A stretch of 64,000 nt of DNA from Paenibacillus sp. FSL R5-0345 (lineage in GTDB: Bacteria > Bacillota > Bacilli > Paenibacillales > Paenibacillaceae): NCBI RefSeq assembly GCF_000758585.1, contig NZ_CP009281.1, positions 3,038,001 to 3,102,000 of the forward strand, read 5' to 3'. Each line of letters opens with the position of its first letter. The stretch's first letter is position 1. The position numbers were made by a program, and so were the translations under genes. Below the pieces are notes generated by a model that was not told the DNA's origin, searched no databases, and saw only the letters and a program-made list of their open reading frames with translations. Positions 8,636 to 17,885 of this stretch are shown piece by piece.

Positions 8636-11128
8636 ATGAAACAGCTTCCAATTACACAGGTGCTTCCAGACCTGAAAAACATACTTAGATCAACACGGGC
8701 AGCTGTTCTCATCGCTGAACCCGGTGCAGGCAAAACAACAGGAACGCCTCCGGCATTTCTGGACGAGCCGTGGATGGCTGGTAAAAGCATCCTTATGCTA
8801 GAGCCCAGAAGACTTGCTGCAAGATCTGCCGCAATCTACATGGCGTCTTGTCTTGGAGAAAGTGTTGGACAGACGGTTGGTTATCGCATGCGGAATGACA
8901 CTAAGGTAGGTAAGAATACACGAATTGTTGTAGTGACTGAAGGTGTCTTAACAAGGATGCTTCAGAGTGATCCATCGCTAGGGGATGTGGGTCTGATTAT
9001 TTTTGATGAGTTCCATGAGCGTAGTCTTCATGCGGATCTGGGACTTGCTCTCGCACTGGAAGCGCAGGCAGTGCTGCGTGATGATCTTCGGATTCTGATT
9101 ATGTCAGCTACTTTGGACAGTGAACGTGTCTCTGCTATGTTAGGCGATGCGCTAGTTGTGGATTGTCCGGGACGAACCTATCCGGTGGAAACCATCTATA
9201 CCCCAACAACAGGGAATCTTCCGATTGAAAAATCGGCTGCGGCCGCAGTGAGACGTGCGCTTGATGAACAGCCGGGAGATATCCTCGTATTCCTACCGGG
9301 TGAACGAGAGATTCGCAGAACTCAAAATGAGTTGGAACATGGAAAACTGCCTGACGAAATAGTTCTTCGTCCTTTGTATGGACAATTACCACAGACTGTG
9401 CAGGATGCTGCTGTGGCTCCATCCATAAACGGCGAACGCAAAGTCGTGCTGGCGACCTCCATTGCGGAGACAAGCTTGACGATTGAGGGTGTGCGAACGG
9501 TAATTGATACAGGACTGCGTCGTACGCAGATCTTCTCACCGCGTACAGGAATGCCGAGTCTTACGACGGTTCCGGTATCGAAAGCCTCTGCCGATCAACG
9601 GAGAGGGCGTGCCGGACGGACAGCACCTGGCGTATGCTACAGGCTGTGGAGTCAGGAGGAACATAATCGCCTTCCGGATGACAATGTGCCGGAGATTATG
9701 GAGACGGATCTTGCGCAGCTTGCTTTGGAGCTGGCGCTGTGGGGCGTGCGCGACCCTGCCGCGCTAGCTTGGCTTGACGCGCCGCCCGCTGCGCCTTATG
9801 CGCAGGGCATCGCGCTGCTGCGCCAGCTCGGCGCGCTGGACGCCGGCGGCGCCATCACGCCGCACGGCCGCAGCATGGCCGCGCTTGGCGCGCACCCGCG
9901 AGCCGCGCATATGCTGCTGCGCGCGGCAGAGCTTGATGCAGCACCGCTCGCCTGCCGGCTGGCGGCGCTGCTGCAAGAGCGGGACCTGTTCAAGGGTCCC
10001 GCGGCACTAGATTGCGACCTCACGCTCCGCGTAGAGGCGCTGCTTCGGTTTGAGCGCTCCGCCGACACGGGCGGAGCGGACCCGGCGGCTCTGCGCGCGG
10101 TGGTGCGCGAGAGCCGCAATTTCCTGGCGCAGCTGCAAGCAGCGCCGGGCGAGACAGTGAACGACATCAGCCTCTGCGGGCTGCTTCTGTCGTTCGCCTA
10201 TCCCGACCGTATCGGGCAGAAACGCGGCGATGGCGCGTTTCTGCTCTCCGCCGGTCGCGGCGTGGCTCTGCGGGAAGGGCAGCCGCTGGCCCGTTCCGCT
10301 TATATTGTGGCTGCTTCCGTTGACGATCGGGCCACACAAGGTGCAATCATGCTGGCAGCAGAGCTAGAAGAGGGACAACTGCTAAAGTATCATGCGGATC
10401 GCATCACTGAAGAGGCGGACGTATATTGGGATAAAGAAAGTGGAAGTGTGAAGAAGCGCCGTCGAACGATGCTCGGCGCTCTCGTCTTAAAAGAAACGTC
10501 ACATGAAAGACCCTCTGCGGAAGAAACAGCAAAAGTACTGCTTAGTGTTATCGCAGAAGAGGGAATTGAAATCTTACCTTGGGAAAAGGGAACTTTGCAG
10601 CTTCGTGAGCGGCTGATATTTATGCACGCCTTGCGGCCGGATTGGCCGGATGTCTCAGATGCGGCATTAATTGAATCACTGGATGAATGGTTATTACCAT
10701 ACATTCAAGGAATGCGTAACTTGCGCGATCTCCAGCGGATTCCTTTATCGCGTGCACTTGAGGGGCTGATAGACTGGAATCAGAGGCAGATTCTTGAGCA
10801 GGAAGCGCCGACGCATATAACGGTTCCTAGTGGCTCGCGTGTGCCTGTAGACTATGCTAATCCAGCAGCCCCTGTACTAGCAGTACGATTGCAAGAGATG
10901 TTTGGACAGTTAGACACTCCTAGAATTGGAGGGGGGAAGGTGCCTGTATTGCTACATCTTTTGTCACCGGCAAGAAGGCCGATGCAGGTGACTTCTGATC
11001 TTGCCAGCTTTTGGCGTGGCACTTATTTTGAGGTTAAAAAAGATCTAAAAGGACGCTACCCTAAGCACTATTGGCCAGAGGATCCCTTGCAAGCTATTCC
11101 GACCAATCGAACACGCCCCAAGAAGTGA
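8636..11128 (+). CDS. hrpB: ATP-dependent helicase HrpB
   Basis: 830-residue DExH helicase of the HrpB branch (related to HrpA/Prp22-like RNA helicases). Motifs in order: I EPGAGKTTGTP (~30), II FDEFHERSLHADLGLAL (~122, the DEFH form usual for HrpB), III SATLD (~158), V ATSIAETSLTIEGVR (~270), VI QRRGRAGRTAPGVCYRLW (~320). The C-terminal third is the HrpB-specific region ending in RGRYPKHYWPEDP, a typical HrpB tail. Its cellular role in Gram-positives is undefined. The central ~550 bases (about 9730-10280) are far richer in GC than either end. Length is normal for the family. Confidence 0.93.
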   Translation: MKQLPITQVLPDLKNILRSTRAAVLIAEPGAGKTTGTPPAFLDEPWMAGKSILMLEPRRLAARSAAIYMASCLGESVGQTVGYRMRNDTKVGKNTRIVVVTEGVLTRMLQSDPSLGDVGLIIFDEFHERSLHADLGLALALEAQAVLRDDLRILIMSATLDSERVSAMLGDALVVDCPGRTYPVETIYTPTTGNLPIEKSAAAAVRRALDEQPGDILVFLPGEREIRRTQNELEHGKLPDEIVLRPLYGQLPQTVQDAAVAPSINGERKVVLATSIAETSLTIEGVRTVIDTGLRRTQIFSPRTGMPSLTTVPVSKASADQRRGRAGRTAPGVCYRLWSQEEHNRLPDDNVPEIMETDLAQLALELALWGVRDPAALAWLDAPPAAPYAQGIALLRQLGALDAGGAITPHGRSMAALGAHPRAAHMLLRAAELDAAPLACRLAALLQERDLFKGPAALDCDLTLRVEALLRFERSADTGGADPAALRAVVRESRNFLAQLQAAPGETVNDISLCGLLLSFAYPDRIGQKRGDGAFLLSAGRGVALREGQPLARSAYIVAASVDDRATQGAIMLAAELEEGQLLKYHADRITEEADVYWDKESGSVKKRRRTMLGALVLKETSHERPSAEETAKVLLSVIAEEGIEILPWEKGTLQLRERLIFMHALRPDWPDVSDAALIESLDEWLLPYIQGMRNLRDLQRIPLSRALEGLIDWNQRQILEQEAPTHITVPSGSRVPVDYANPAAPVLAVRLQEMFGQLDTPRIGGGKVPVLLHLLSPARRPMQVTSDLASFWRGTYFEVKKDLKGRYPKHYWPEDPLQAIPTNRTRPKK

Positions 11129-11225
11129 AAGGGTTCCTCGTTCACTTGAAATGGTTCATTTGATGTTTTGTCTTCAGCATACAGGGTAATTAACTAGCGA
11201 AGACAATTACTAAGGAGGGCTTCAA

Positions 11226-11810
11226 GTGACTAAAAAAATCGTAGGTATCTTTGACACCGAACAAGAAGCAACCAGAGCAATTGAAGGACTTCAAAATCAA
11301 GGATTCAGTAATGATGAAATATCAGTGATCACACGTGATCGCGATGAGTTAAGACATATTTCGGATGATACAGGCACAATGGCGCCAGAAGGTGTTGCAA
11401 CAGGTGCAGCTACTGGTGGCGTATTGGGTGGAGTTACTGGACTGCTAGCAGGTATCGGAGCACTCGCTATTCCGGGGATTGGTCCAATTCTGGCAGCGGG
11501 ACCTATTGTGGCGACGCTAACAGGTGTAGCCGTTGGTGCTGGTGCAGGTGGATTAGTTGGCGGATTGATCGGTCTAGGGATTCCTGAAGATGAGGCGAAA
11601 GAGTATGAAGGCTACGTTGAAAGTGGCAAGATCCTTGTGCTTGTAGAGGATAATGGACGAGGATATCAAGCGCATGATGTGTTCCGGGGCAACCGCTCGT
11701 TGAATGCTCAGCGATACGATGGTATCTATAACGAAGACACTAGACTAGGCAATTCGATGGCTAACAGAGCAGATCGGAAGGCTGAAGTCTACAACCGCGA
11801 TAAAATTTAA
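11226..11810 (+). CDS. General stress protein 17M-like (YflT family)
   Basis: 194-residue protein opening with KKIVGIFDTEQEATRAIEGLQNQGF, the alternate alpha/beta domain of the heat-induced stress protein YflT family, followed by a glycine/alanine-rich hydrophobic segment (about residues 58-122) that could form a membrane hairpin, and a charged tail. In Bacillus the relative is under general stress control; no sigma-B promoter was verified here. GTG start with AAGGAGG eight bases upstream. Confidence 0.85.
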   Translation: MTKKIVGIFDTEQEATRAIEGLQNQGFSNDEISVITRDRDELRHISDDTGTMAPEGVATGAATGGVLGGVTGLLAGIGALAIPGIGPILAAGPIVATLTGVAVGAGAGGLVGGLIGLGIPEDEAKEYEGYVESGKILVLVEDNGRGYQAHDVFRGNRSLNAQRYDGIYNEDTRLGNSMANRADRKAEVYNRDKI

Positions 11811-11852
11811 ATGTTAATTGATCGAGTTCTACTATAGACAAACAATTCATTC

Positions 11853-11897
11853 AAAGACTGCACCTCTTAGCGTTATGCTGTGAGGTGCAGTCTTTAT
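11853..11897 (+). terminator. Terminator after the stress protein gene
   Basis: Perfect 13-base stem AAGACTGCACCTC / GAGGTGCAGTCTT followed by TATTAT, about 40 bases after the stop. Confidence 0.85.
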
Positions 11898-11962
11898 TAT
11901 GTATGTGGTATGATATGGATAATCATCCAAATTATAATTAGGAATTTGAGAGGTAACTGAAA

Positions 11963-12715
11963 ATGAATAAACTGGACACCATAGCAGTTATTTCTGATAT
12001 ACATAGCAATGTTTATGCTTTAGAGGCTGTATTGCAGGACATCGATTCACGCGGTATAAATAGTATTGTAAATTTAGGGGATTCTCTGTTTGGTGCCATT
12101 GAACCTATTCGAACAGCAGAACTGCTGATAAATCGATCTAATGTTACGAACATTATGGGAAATTGTGATCGATATTTACTTCAGAAGGATATGGATTCAA
12201 TAACTTTTCAATATGTAAAACCGATGCTGACTAACGAAATACATGACTGGATTCGATCCTTTAACCCAACGTGGGTGTTCGAAGATTTATTGTTTTGTCA
12301 CGGGACGCCATTCTCCGATGATAGCTATATGCTTGAGGATATTTTACCTACGGGAGTTCAAGGAAAATCTGCTGAGGACTTAATGGCTGAGCTTGATTCA
12401 GTAGATCAAACAATGATTTTTTGCGGGCATACACATCTTCAAAAATCAGTGCGTCTACCGAATGGCAAGGTTATCGTGAATGCTGGTAGTGTTGGATTAC
12501 CAGCTTATTACGAAGAATTACCTTATCCTCATTACATGGAATCGATGACTCCTCATGCCAGATATTTAATAATAAGTCGAAGAGATCATTCTTGGATGTT
12601 CGATCCAGTTTTACTTCCTTACAATTATGAACTAGCAGCGCAGAGAGCAGATCAGAACTGTCGCGAGGATTATAGCTATGCCATCAGGCATGGTCGAGTT
12701 AAAAGGAGGACTTAG
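11963..12715 (+). CDS. Metallophosphoesterase (YfcE/MJ0936-like)
   Basis: 250-residue calcineurin-like phosphoesterase. Metal ligands are visible: D-x-H in VISDIHSNVYALEAVL, GD in NLGDSLFG, GNCD in IMGNCDRY, and the late CGHTHLQKS plus NAGSVGLP. The architecture is that of small bacterial phosphodiesterases of the YfcE/YmdB-like class; substrate unknown. GAGAGG precedes the ATG. The stop is immediately followed by the ATG of the next gene, so the two are co-transcribed. Confidence 0.9.
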   Translation: MNKLDTIAVISDIHSNVYALEAVLQDIDSRGINSIVNLGDSLFGAIEPIRTAELLINRSNVTNIMGNCDRYLLQKDMDSITFQYVKPMLTNEIHDWIRSFNPTWVFEDLLFCHGTPFSDDSYMLEDILPTGVQGKSAEDLMAELDSVDQTMIFCGHTHLQKSVRLPNGKVIVNAGSVGLPAYYEELPYPHYMESMTPHARYLIISRRDHSWMFDPVLLPYNYELAAQRADQNCREDYSYAIRHGRVKRRT

Positions 12716-13583
12716 ATGAAGATATTTGTAGCCGGTGCAGCGGGTGCGATTGGACGACTATTGCTGCCCAAGTTAGTAGAAGCGGGGCATGAGGTTGTTG
12801 GACTGACCCATAAGGAAGAAAATAGAGCAATTATAGAGAAGTGTGGAGCACAAGCGGTAATCGCAGATGTCTTCAATCGCGAGGCCATATTTGCTTCCAT
12901 TCGCACAGTACAGCCAGAAGTGGTTATCCATCAGCTAACTTCAGTAAAGTCAGCGGAATTTCTCAGATAATTCTAGGATAAGAATAGAAGGAACGCGAAA
13001 TATTGTGGATGCTTCCCTTGCAATTGGCGTGGAACAAATCATAGCACAAAGTATCTCATGGGCATATGAAGCTGGAGAAGAACCTGCTACGGAGGAAATT
13101 CCATTAGATCTGAAGGCTTCAGAGCCTCGAAAAAGAACGATTGAAGGTATTTGCTCACTAGAAAAGACAGTTGCAGAGATACCAAACCATGTCATTCTAC
13201 GCTATGGAATGTTGTACGGCCAAGGGACTTGGTATGATACGGATGGTTATATGACAGAGCAAATTCGTCAAGGAAGAGTAACTGCAACTGATGCGGTTGT
13301 GTCATTTCTTCATGTGGAGGATGCAGCTAACGCGGCGGTACTTGCTCTGAACTGGCCTTCAGGCCCAGTGAACATCGTAGACAACGAGCCTGCTAAAGGA
13401 TTGGAGTGGTTATCAACCTATTCAGAAGCCATAGGTGCTCCTACTCCAATTGTTCAAGAAGGCAGAGCAGGATGGGAACGCGGAGCCTCTAATACGAAAG
13501 CTCGAATGGATTATGGGTGGAGCCCGCTGTATCCGTCATGGAGGTCAGGGTTTGCACGGAGCTTGAATGTTCAGATTGAATGA
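12716..13583 (+). pseudogene. NAD-dependent epimerase/dehydratase-like gene with a frameshift
   Basis: Two adjacent frames make one extended-SDR protein. 12716-12970 carries the Rossmann loop FVAGAAGAIGRLLLPKL and ends in frame at ...VVIHQLTSVKS. The continuation, in the next frame, reads NSRIRIEGTRNIVDASLAIGVEQIIAQSISWAY and continues to 13583 (RYGMLYGQGTWYD; HVEDAANAAVLAL). The switch needs removal of one base near 12943-12950, for example in the AAA of GTAAAGT, which would give one gene of about 289 codons. It may be a true inactivating mutation or a sequencing error. AAAGGAGG precedes the start; the gene abuts the phosphoesterase gene. Confidence 0.85.
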
Positions 13584-13609
13584 GTTCAGCTACTGAAAGG
13601 AAGTGCAGC

Positions 13610-13738
13610 ATGGGTTTGCTTCTTGTGATTTTGTTCTTTATTGGTTTAATTATGATGATTAGCAATCAATATGCGATGATCAAGAAAATGGATGAAATGA
13701 TTGAGTCGCTAAATGAAATTAATAATAAACTTGGTTAG
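13610..13738 (+). CDS. Small membrane protein, 42 residues
   Basis: Short gene: one hydrophobic N-terminal segment (MGLLLVILFFIGLIMMI) followed by a charged amphipathic stretch with regularly spaced Met/Ile/Leu (KKMDEMIESLNEINNKL), consistent with a single-pass membrane peptide with a short coiled-coil tail. AAAGGAAG lies about 8 bases before the ATG. It sits 26 bases after the epimerase-like gene and 24 before another small membrane protein, so probably in the same transcript. Function not recognised. Confidence 0.65.
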   Translation: MGLLLVILFFIGLIMMISNQYAMIKKMDEMIESLNEINNKLG

Positions 13739-13762
13739 ATAAAGATGAAAAGGAGTGATGAG

Positions 13763-13957
13763 GTGGGAATCATTAAGAATTTCTCACTAGTAGTAGTGAG
13801 TTTAATTACGGATCTATGGTTTGGAATCGTTCGAAAGCCTGAATTTTATGATAATCACTCGGTTACTGCAACAAAGAGAGGGTATGTAATATTTGTTGCC
13901 TTGGCAGCTGTAATAGCTGTGGGAACTGCCATATGGCTATGCTCTAGAATATATTAA
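13763..13957 (+). CDS. Small membrane protein, 64 residues
   Basis: Contains two hydrophobic stretches, NFSLVVVSLITDLWFGIV and the C-terminal VIFVALAAVIAVGTAIWLC, so it is a likely two-pass or peripheral-plus-TM membrane protein. No family recognised. GTG at 13763 is preferred because AAGGAG lies eight bases upstream; an in-frame ATG at 13745 would add six residues but has no ribosome site. A terminator follows directly. Confidence 0.6.
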   Translation: MGIIKNFSLVVVSLITDLWFGIVRKPEFYDNHSVTATKRGYVIFVALAAVIAVGTAIWLCSRIY

Positions 13958-13962
13958 TGAGA

Positions 13963-13987
13963 AGGCTGCCAATAGGCGGCTTTTTTT
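13963..13987 (+). terminator. Terminator
   Basis: GCTGCC-AATA-GGCGGC stem followed by seven T; closes the transcript containing the phosphoesterase, epimerase-like and small membrane genes. Confidence 0.9.
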
Positions 13988-14106
13988 ACATCATGGACGC
14001 CAGCATATTAGAATGTTATGTTATTACTTACCAATGATTAAAAATTAAAATGTTGAAGCCGCCTCATATTTTGGGAAAATTAAGACATACATAAAGGAAG
14101 GATCCC

Positions 14107-16722
14107 ATGAATTCTCCCTCTCAACACCAAATAGCGTTAACTTATTCTCAGCATTCGATCATCACCTCACGTGTGACTATCCCAAAGCAAGCACCTTTTT
14201 ATGTTCAGCGCACTAGATTAATGTCCAGGTTCTTGGATGAGAATCGTGCTAAGGTGACGCTTATTGCTGCTTCTGCAGGCTTTGGCAAAACAACACTTGC
14301 GGCTGAATGGGCGCGTATCCATGCTGATGAAGTGGCTTGGCTATCGCTGGATATTTCAGATAATCATCTCGTCCGTTTCTGGTTAAGTGTACATGCTGCT
14401 ATTCAAAGAATCGCTTCGTCCTTCTTAAGTCGATTAGATTTGTTCCTCCAGTCTGTTCGTGATGGATCTGTAGAGACTGCGATCTCACTTCTACTAAATG
14501 AGCTTTATTCCCTTCCCAGTGCAATTACCCTTATTGTAGATGACTATCATACGATTACTAATCAATCGGTTCACGAGAGCATGGGCTTTTTTATCGGACA
14601 TCTCCCAGATCATGTGAAGCTTGTGATATTAAGTAGAACACGCCCACCGCTCTCATTATCCCGCTTAAGAGTGCAACAGGAATTACTGGAACTGAGCAAT
14701 GACGACCTGAGGTTTACGTTTGAAGAAATAAATGAACTTCAGTCTCAATCCTTAAGGGATCAGCTTACACCTGAAGAGCTATTATTACTTGAGCAAAAGA
14801 CAGAAGGCTGGGTAGCGGGTTTGATTCTAGCTTTTCTCTCCTTCTCAGAGAAACTAGATCGCACAGCGTATATGAATACTTTTTCAGGGAACTCACGCAA
14901 TATTTTCGATTATTTATTGGATGAAGTCCTCTCTAGGCAGTCGACCGAAGTACAAAATTTCTTACTAGTAACGTCTATATTGAATTCCTTTAGTCCTTCT
15001 CTAGCAGCGGCTGTGATGGATCAATCGGGTGCGGAGAAGCAATTACAGGAAGTTGAAGAAGCACGTCTTTTCATCGTACCGCTTGACGACACTAGATCGT
15101 GGTTCCGTTATCATCATCTATTCGCGGAAATGTTAAAAACTAGACTATCCAAAAAAATGAGTTCAGCAGAGATTGTAAACTTACATAGAAGAGCAGCAAT
15201 TTGGTACGACCAGGAAGGATTAGCATTAGAAGCTATACAACATGCGTTTGAAGCAAAGGAATATGTGCTTTCAGCATCCTGTATGGACAGACATTTCAAT
15301 TCGATTATTAAAAATGGCGATGAATCTATATTGCTAGATTTATTGGATATGTTGCCTATCAAGAATATGATCGTGCATCCTGATCTTTTCTATTTTCAAG
15401 CAGGGTCGATGGCAGTCTCCGGACGAACAGATGATGCCAAACGCTTTTTACACAAGGTAGAGCGTTTCATGGAAGAGGAATTCTTTATTCCTGATAAAGA
15501 ACAAGCTGTAGTTCAAATGCGATTGGATCTTTATCGTGCTTCCATTGCCTTTTATCAGGGGGACGTCGATACGTTTGTTGAACTGTTGGATCAGAACAGA
15601 GAAGGCATAGAGCGATTTTCTTCTATAGTAAAAGTAGTAAATATGGGGGAAGCTCTTTTATTTCGTGGCCCGATAGGATTCGGTGGAAGATTGAAGAAAA
15701 TGGCGTATTTATCAGCTAAAGTCTCAACGTCTGAGGAAAGAAGAGCATTGATTCATTTTGCGTTACAAGGGCATGGATTTATATTTTTGTCGGATCTATT
15801 TTATGAATGGAACCGTCTTGATGATGCAAGCGTCCAAGTGGAAAAAGCGCTTGTTATGTGTAATTCCTCGGAACAAGTGAGCGTGTGGGTGCCTGGGGTT
15901 ATTTTACAATCGAAAATATTAACAGCTTTGGGTCACATTGAAGAAGCAGCAGTGGTTTTACGAATGGCTATAAAAGATCTGAAACAACATCTTTCCCCTC
16001 GCTGGGAAAGATTGCTAGAGGCTGCACATATTCGAATTTTACTCTCGCAAGGACTTGTAAATAGTGGAGATGAATGGCTTGCGAAAAGTCATATTAGCAC
16101 AACAGATAAGCCTAATGTCACTAGGGAATATGAACAAATCACACTCGCACGTATACTGATGGCGCGTCAAGCGTTCAACGAAGCGATCCCTTGGCTTAAT
16201 AAGCTGTTAAGTGAGGCTAGGCGAACGGATCGAATGGGCAGTCAGATCGAGATTTTGTTGCTGCTTGCTGTGTCTTATGAAATTCTAAGTAAGAATAGTC
16301 AGGCATTTGAGGCGTTAGAACAGGCCCTTAAGCTTGCTGAGCCGGAGGGTTATATCCGTATTTTTCTTGACGAAGGTGTGCCACTTACCCGATTGCTGCA
16401 ACGCTATTTATCGGAGCGGAGCACAACTTCTGATGTTGATTATGTTCATCAATTGCTACAGTCATATCAGCTCGAGCCGTTATATAATTTTACTTCTAAG
16501 GCTATGAGAACGTCGGATTCTTCTATAGCGTTTCATTTTACAAAAAGAGAGTTAGAGCTCATGTTTTTCATAGTCGAAGGTCTTTCTAATGATGAAATTG
16601 CAAGCCGGTTATTCCTTTCTCCAGGCACGGTCAAGAGATACATTCACAATATTTATCAGAAATTAGACGTTAAAAATCGTGTACAAGCCGTTTCTAAGAT
16701 CAGAGAACATCAATTGCTATAG
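14107..16722 (+). CDS. MalT-like LuxR family transcriptional regulator
   Basis: 871-residue STAND-type regulator (LAL/MalT architecture). An N-terminal NTPase domain has P-loop ASAGFGKTTLAAEW near residue 57 and Walker B LIVDDYHTI near 143, with the downstream LSRTRPPLSLSRLR sensor. A long helical TPR-like region spans about 380-780. The C-terminal LuxR helix-turn-helix reads FTKRELELMFFIVEGLSNDEIASRLFLSPGTVKRYIHNIYQKL. Such proteins activate transcription on binding an inducer and ATP; the inducer and target are unknown. The next gene on the same strand (a GNAT protein) is the nearest possible target. AAAGGAAGG precedes the ATG. Confidence 0.93.
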   Translation: MNSPSQHQIALTYSQHSIITSRVTIPKQAPFYVQRTRLMSRFLDENRAKVTLIAASAGFGKTTLAAEWARIHADEVAWLSLDISDNHLVRFWLSVHAAIQRIASSFLSRLDLFLQSVRDGSVETAISLLLNELYSLPSAITLIVDDYHTITNQSVHESMGFFIGHLPDHVKLVILSRTRPPLSLSRLRVQQELLELSNDDLRFTFEEINELQSQSLRDQLTPEELLLLEQKTEGWVAGLILAFLSFSEKLDRTAYMNTFSGNSRNIFDYLLDEVLSRQSTEVQNFLLVTSILNSFSPSLAAAVMDQSGAEKQLQEVEEARLFIVPLDDTRSWFRYHHLFAEMLKTRLSKKMSSAEIVNLHRRAAIWYDQEGLALEAIQHAFEAKEYVLSASCMDRHFNSIIKNGDESILLDLLDMLPIKNMIVHPDLFYFQAGSMAVSGRTDDAKRFLHKVERFMEEEFFIPDKEQAVVQMRLDLYRASIAFYQGDVDTFVELLDQNREGIERFSSIVKVVNMGEALLFRGPIGFGGRLKKMAYLSAKVSTSEERRALIHFALQGHGFIFLSDLFYEWNRLDDASVQVEKALVMCNSSEQVSVWVPGVILQSKILTALGHIEEAAVVLRMAIKDLKQHLSPRWERLLEAAHIRILLSQGLVNSGDEWLAKSHISTTDKPNVTREYEQITLARILMARQAFNEAIPWLNKLLSEARRTDRMGSQIEILLLLAVSYEILSKNSQAFEALEQALKLAEPEGYIRIFLDEGVPLTRLLQRYLSERSTTSDVDYVHQLLQSYQLEPLYNFTSKAMRTSDSSIAFHFTKRELELMFFIVEGLSNDEIASRLFLSPGTVKRYIHNIYQKLDVKNRVQAVSKIREHQLL

Positions 16723-16823
16723 TTTAATAAATAATTACTATAAGTGTTTATTACCAATCATTTACTTTGAGTCGTGATACTATGGAAGATAGAAGGTGAA
16801 GAAGCAGCGAGGAGGAATCGTAC

Positions 16824-17762
16824 ATGCAATTAAAGGGATGGTCTGAGGACGAAATATCCTATGAGTTAAGTAATGATTATTCTATACGTAAGGCTGAAAC
16901 TGATGAATGGGGAATTTACTGTTCCATTTATTATAATATCCAATATATTGGTTTTTTTAGAGAGGAAGGGTTTGATTCTACCCAAAGAAATGCTTTCTGG
17001 ATCTTTAAAGGTGAGTCGAAAATAGGTGGTGTAAGGATGGATCCTAATCGGATTTATCATTTATTTGTTATTCCACCGTTTAACGATACATTTATGGTGC
17101 TGAAACTACTAAAAAAGCTTTTGATATATTGGTCAGATCGAACTAAGCCGATAAAAACCTTTGAGGTTCTACCGGATCAAGTGAATTTATTTGCGCGGGC
17201 AGGGTTTTGGCCTGATGAGTTCAGATGTCGCTGGATGCAGCGTCCTACAGATCATTTCGAGGTGGAATGGAACGAAGAATTTAGGATTGAAAGTCCACAG
17301 ATCGAAGATGATGAGATGGGGGCTAAACGATTTGTTCTTGAAGAACAAATTGCCGAATGCAACTATGCTAGCTTTGCAGGAAGTTTAGAAGCAACCAGAA
17401 GAAAGAAATTCTCCTATGAAGATTTTGTACCTAGTGAAGAACCTAATTATACAAATGAAGCATTACTTACGGCGTCAACTCTTGTGTATGATCAGAGATC
17501 GGGACAGTTAATTGCAAATTGTCTCTTGGGATTACAAGGAGATTACGCTGCAGTTTACAGCATTGGGGTAATACCCGATTTTAGAGGTAAAGGGTTAGCG
17601 ACACTCATGTTGAAAAGAGGACTTCATCTCCTTAAAGATAAGTATCCACTCCTAAGATTATATGTCATGGAAGGGAATGACGCAGAGTCTGTTTATACCA
17701 ATCTAGGATTTGTTCCAGGTGTGCAAGAGATACAGAGTATGTATATTCCTGTGAATGATTAA
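16824..17762 (+). CDS. GNAT family N-acetyltransferase (two-domain)
   Basis: 312 residues, about twice the length of a single GNAT domain. The C-terminal half is a clear acetyltransferase with motif A VYSIGVIPDFRGKGLATLMLKRGL and motif B YTNLGFVPGVQE. The N-terminal half has a degenerate GNAT-like pattern (GGVRMDPNRIYHLFVIPPF) lacking a good acetyl-CoA loop. Only the C-terminal domain is expected to be catalytic (inference). GAGGAGG precedes the ATG. First of three neighbouring GNAT genes. Confidence 0.85.
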   Translation: MQLKGWSEDEISYELSNDYSIRKAETDEWGIYCSIYYNIQYIGFFREEGFDSTQRNAFWIFKGESKIGGVRMDPNRIYHLFVIPPFNDTFMVLKLLKKLLIYWSDRTKPIKTFEVLPDQVNLFARAGFWPDEFRCRWMQRPTDHFEVEWNEEFRIESPQIEDDEMGAKRFVLEEQIAECNYASFAGSLEATRRKKFSYEDFVPSEEPNYTNEALLTASTLVYDQRSGQLIANCLLGLQGDYAAVYSIGVIPDFRGKGLATLMLKRGLHLLKDKYPLLRLYVMEGNDAESVYTNLGFVPGVQEIQSMYIPVND

Positions 17763-17844
17763 AATATCCCAGTATTAGTGGATTTTTGCTTCGATGCGTA
17801 CTTATGTACTTTGTGAGTATCCAAAATATATACTTTCTGCTACG

Positions 17845-17876
17845 TTAAAAAAAGGGCTGCCGAATGGCAGCCTTCT
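17845..17876. terminator. Bidirectional terminator between convergent GNAT genes
   Basis: AAGGGCTGCC-GAAT-GGCAGCCTT. Seven A on the left flank give a strong U-tail for the minus-strand gene; the plus side has only a mixed T/C tail. The stem sequence is almost the same as in the hairpin at 33629-33674. Confidence 0.85.
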
Positions 17877-17885
17877 TCATCCTAT

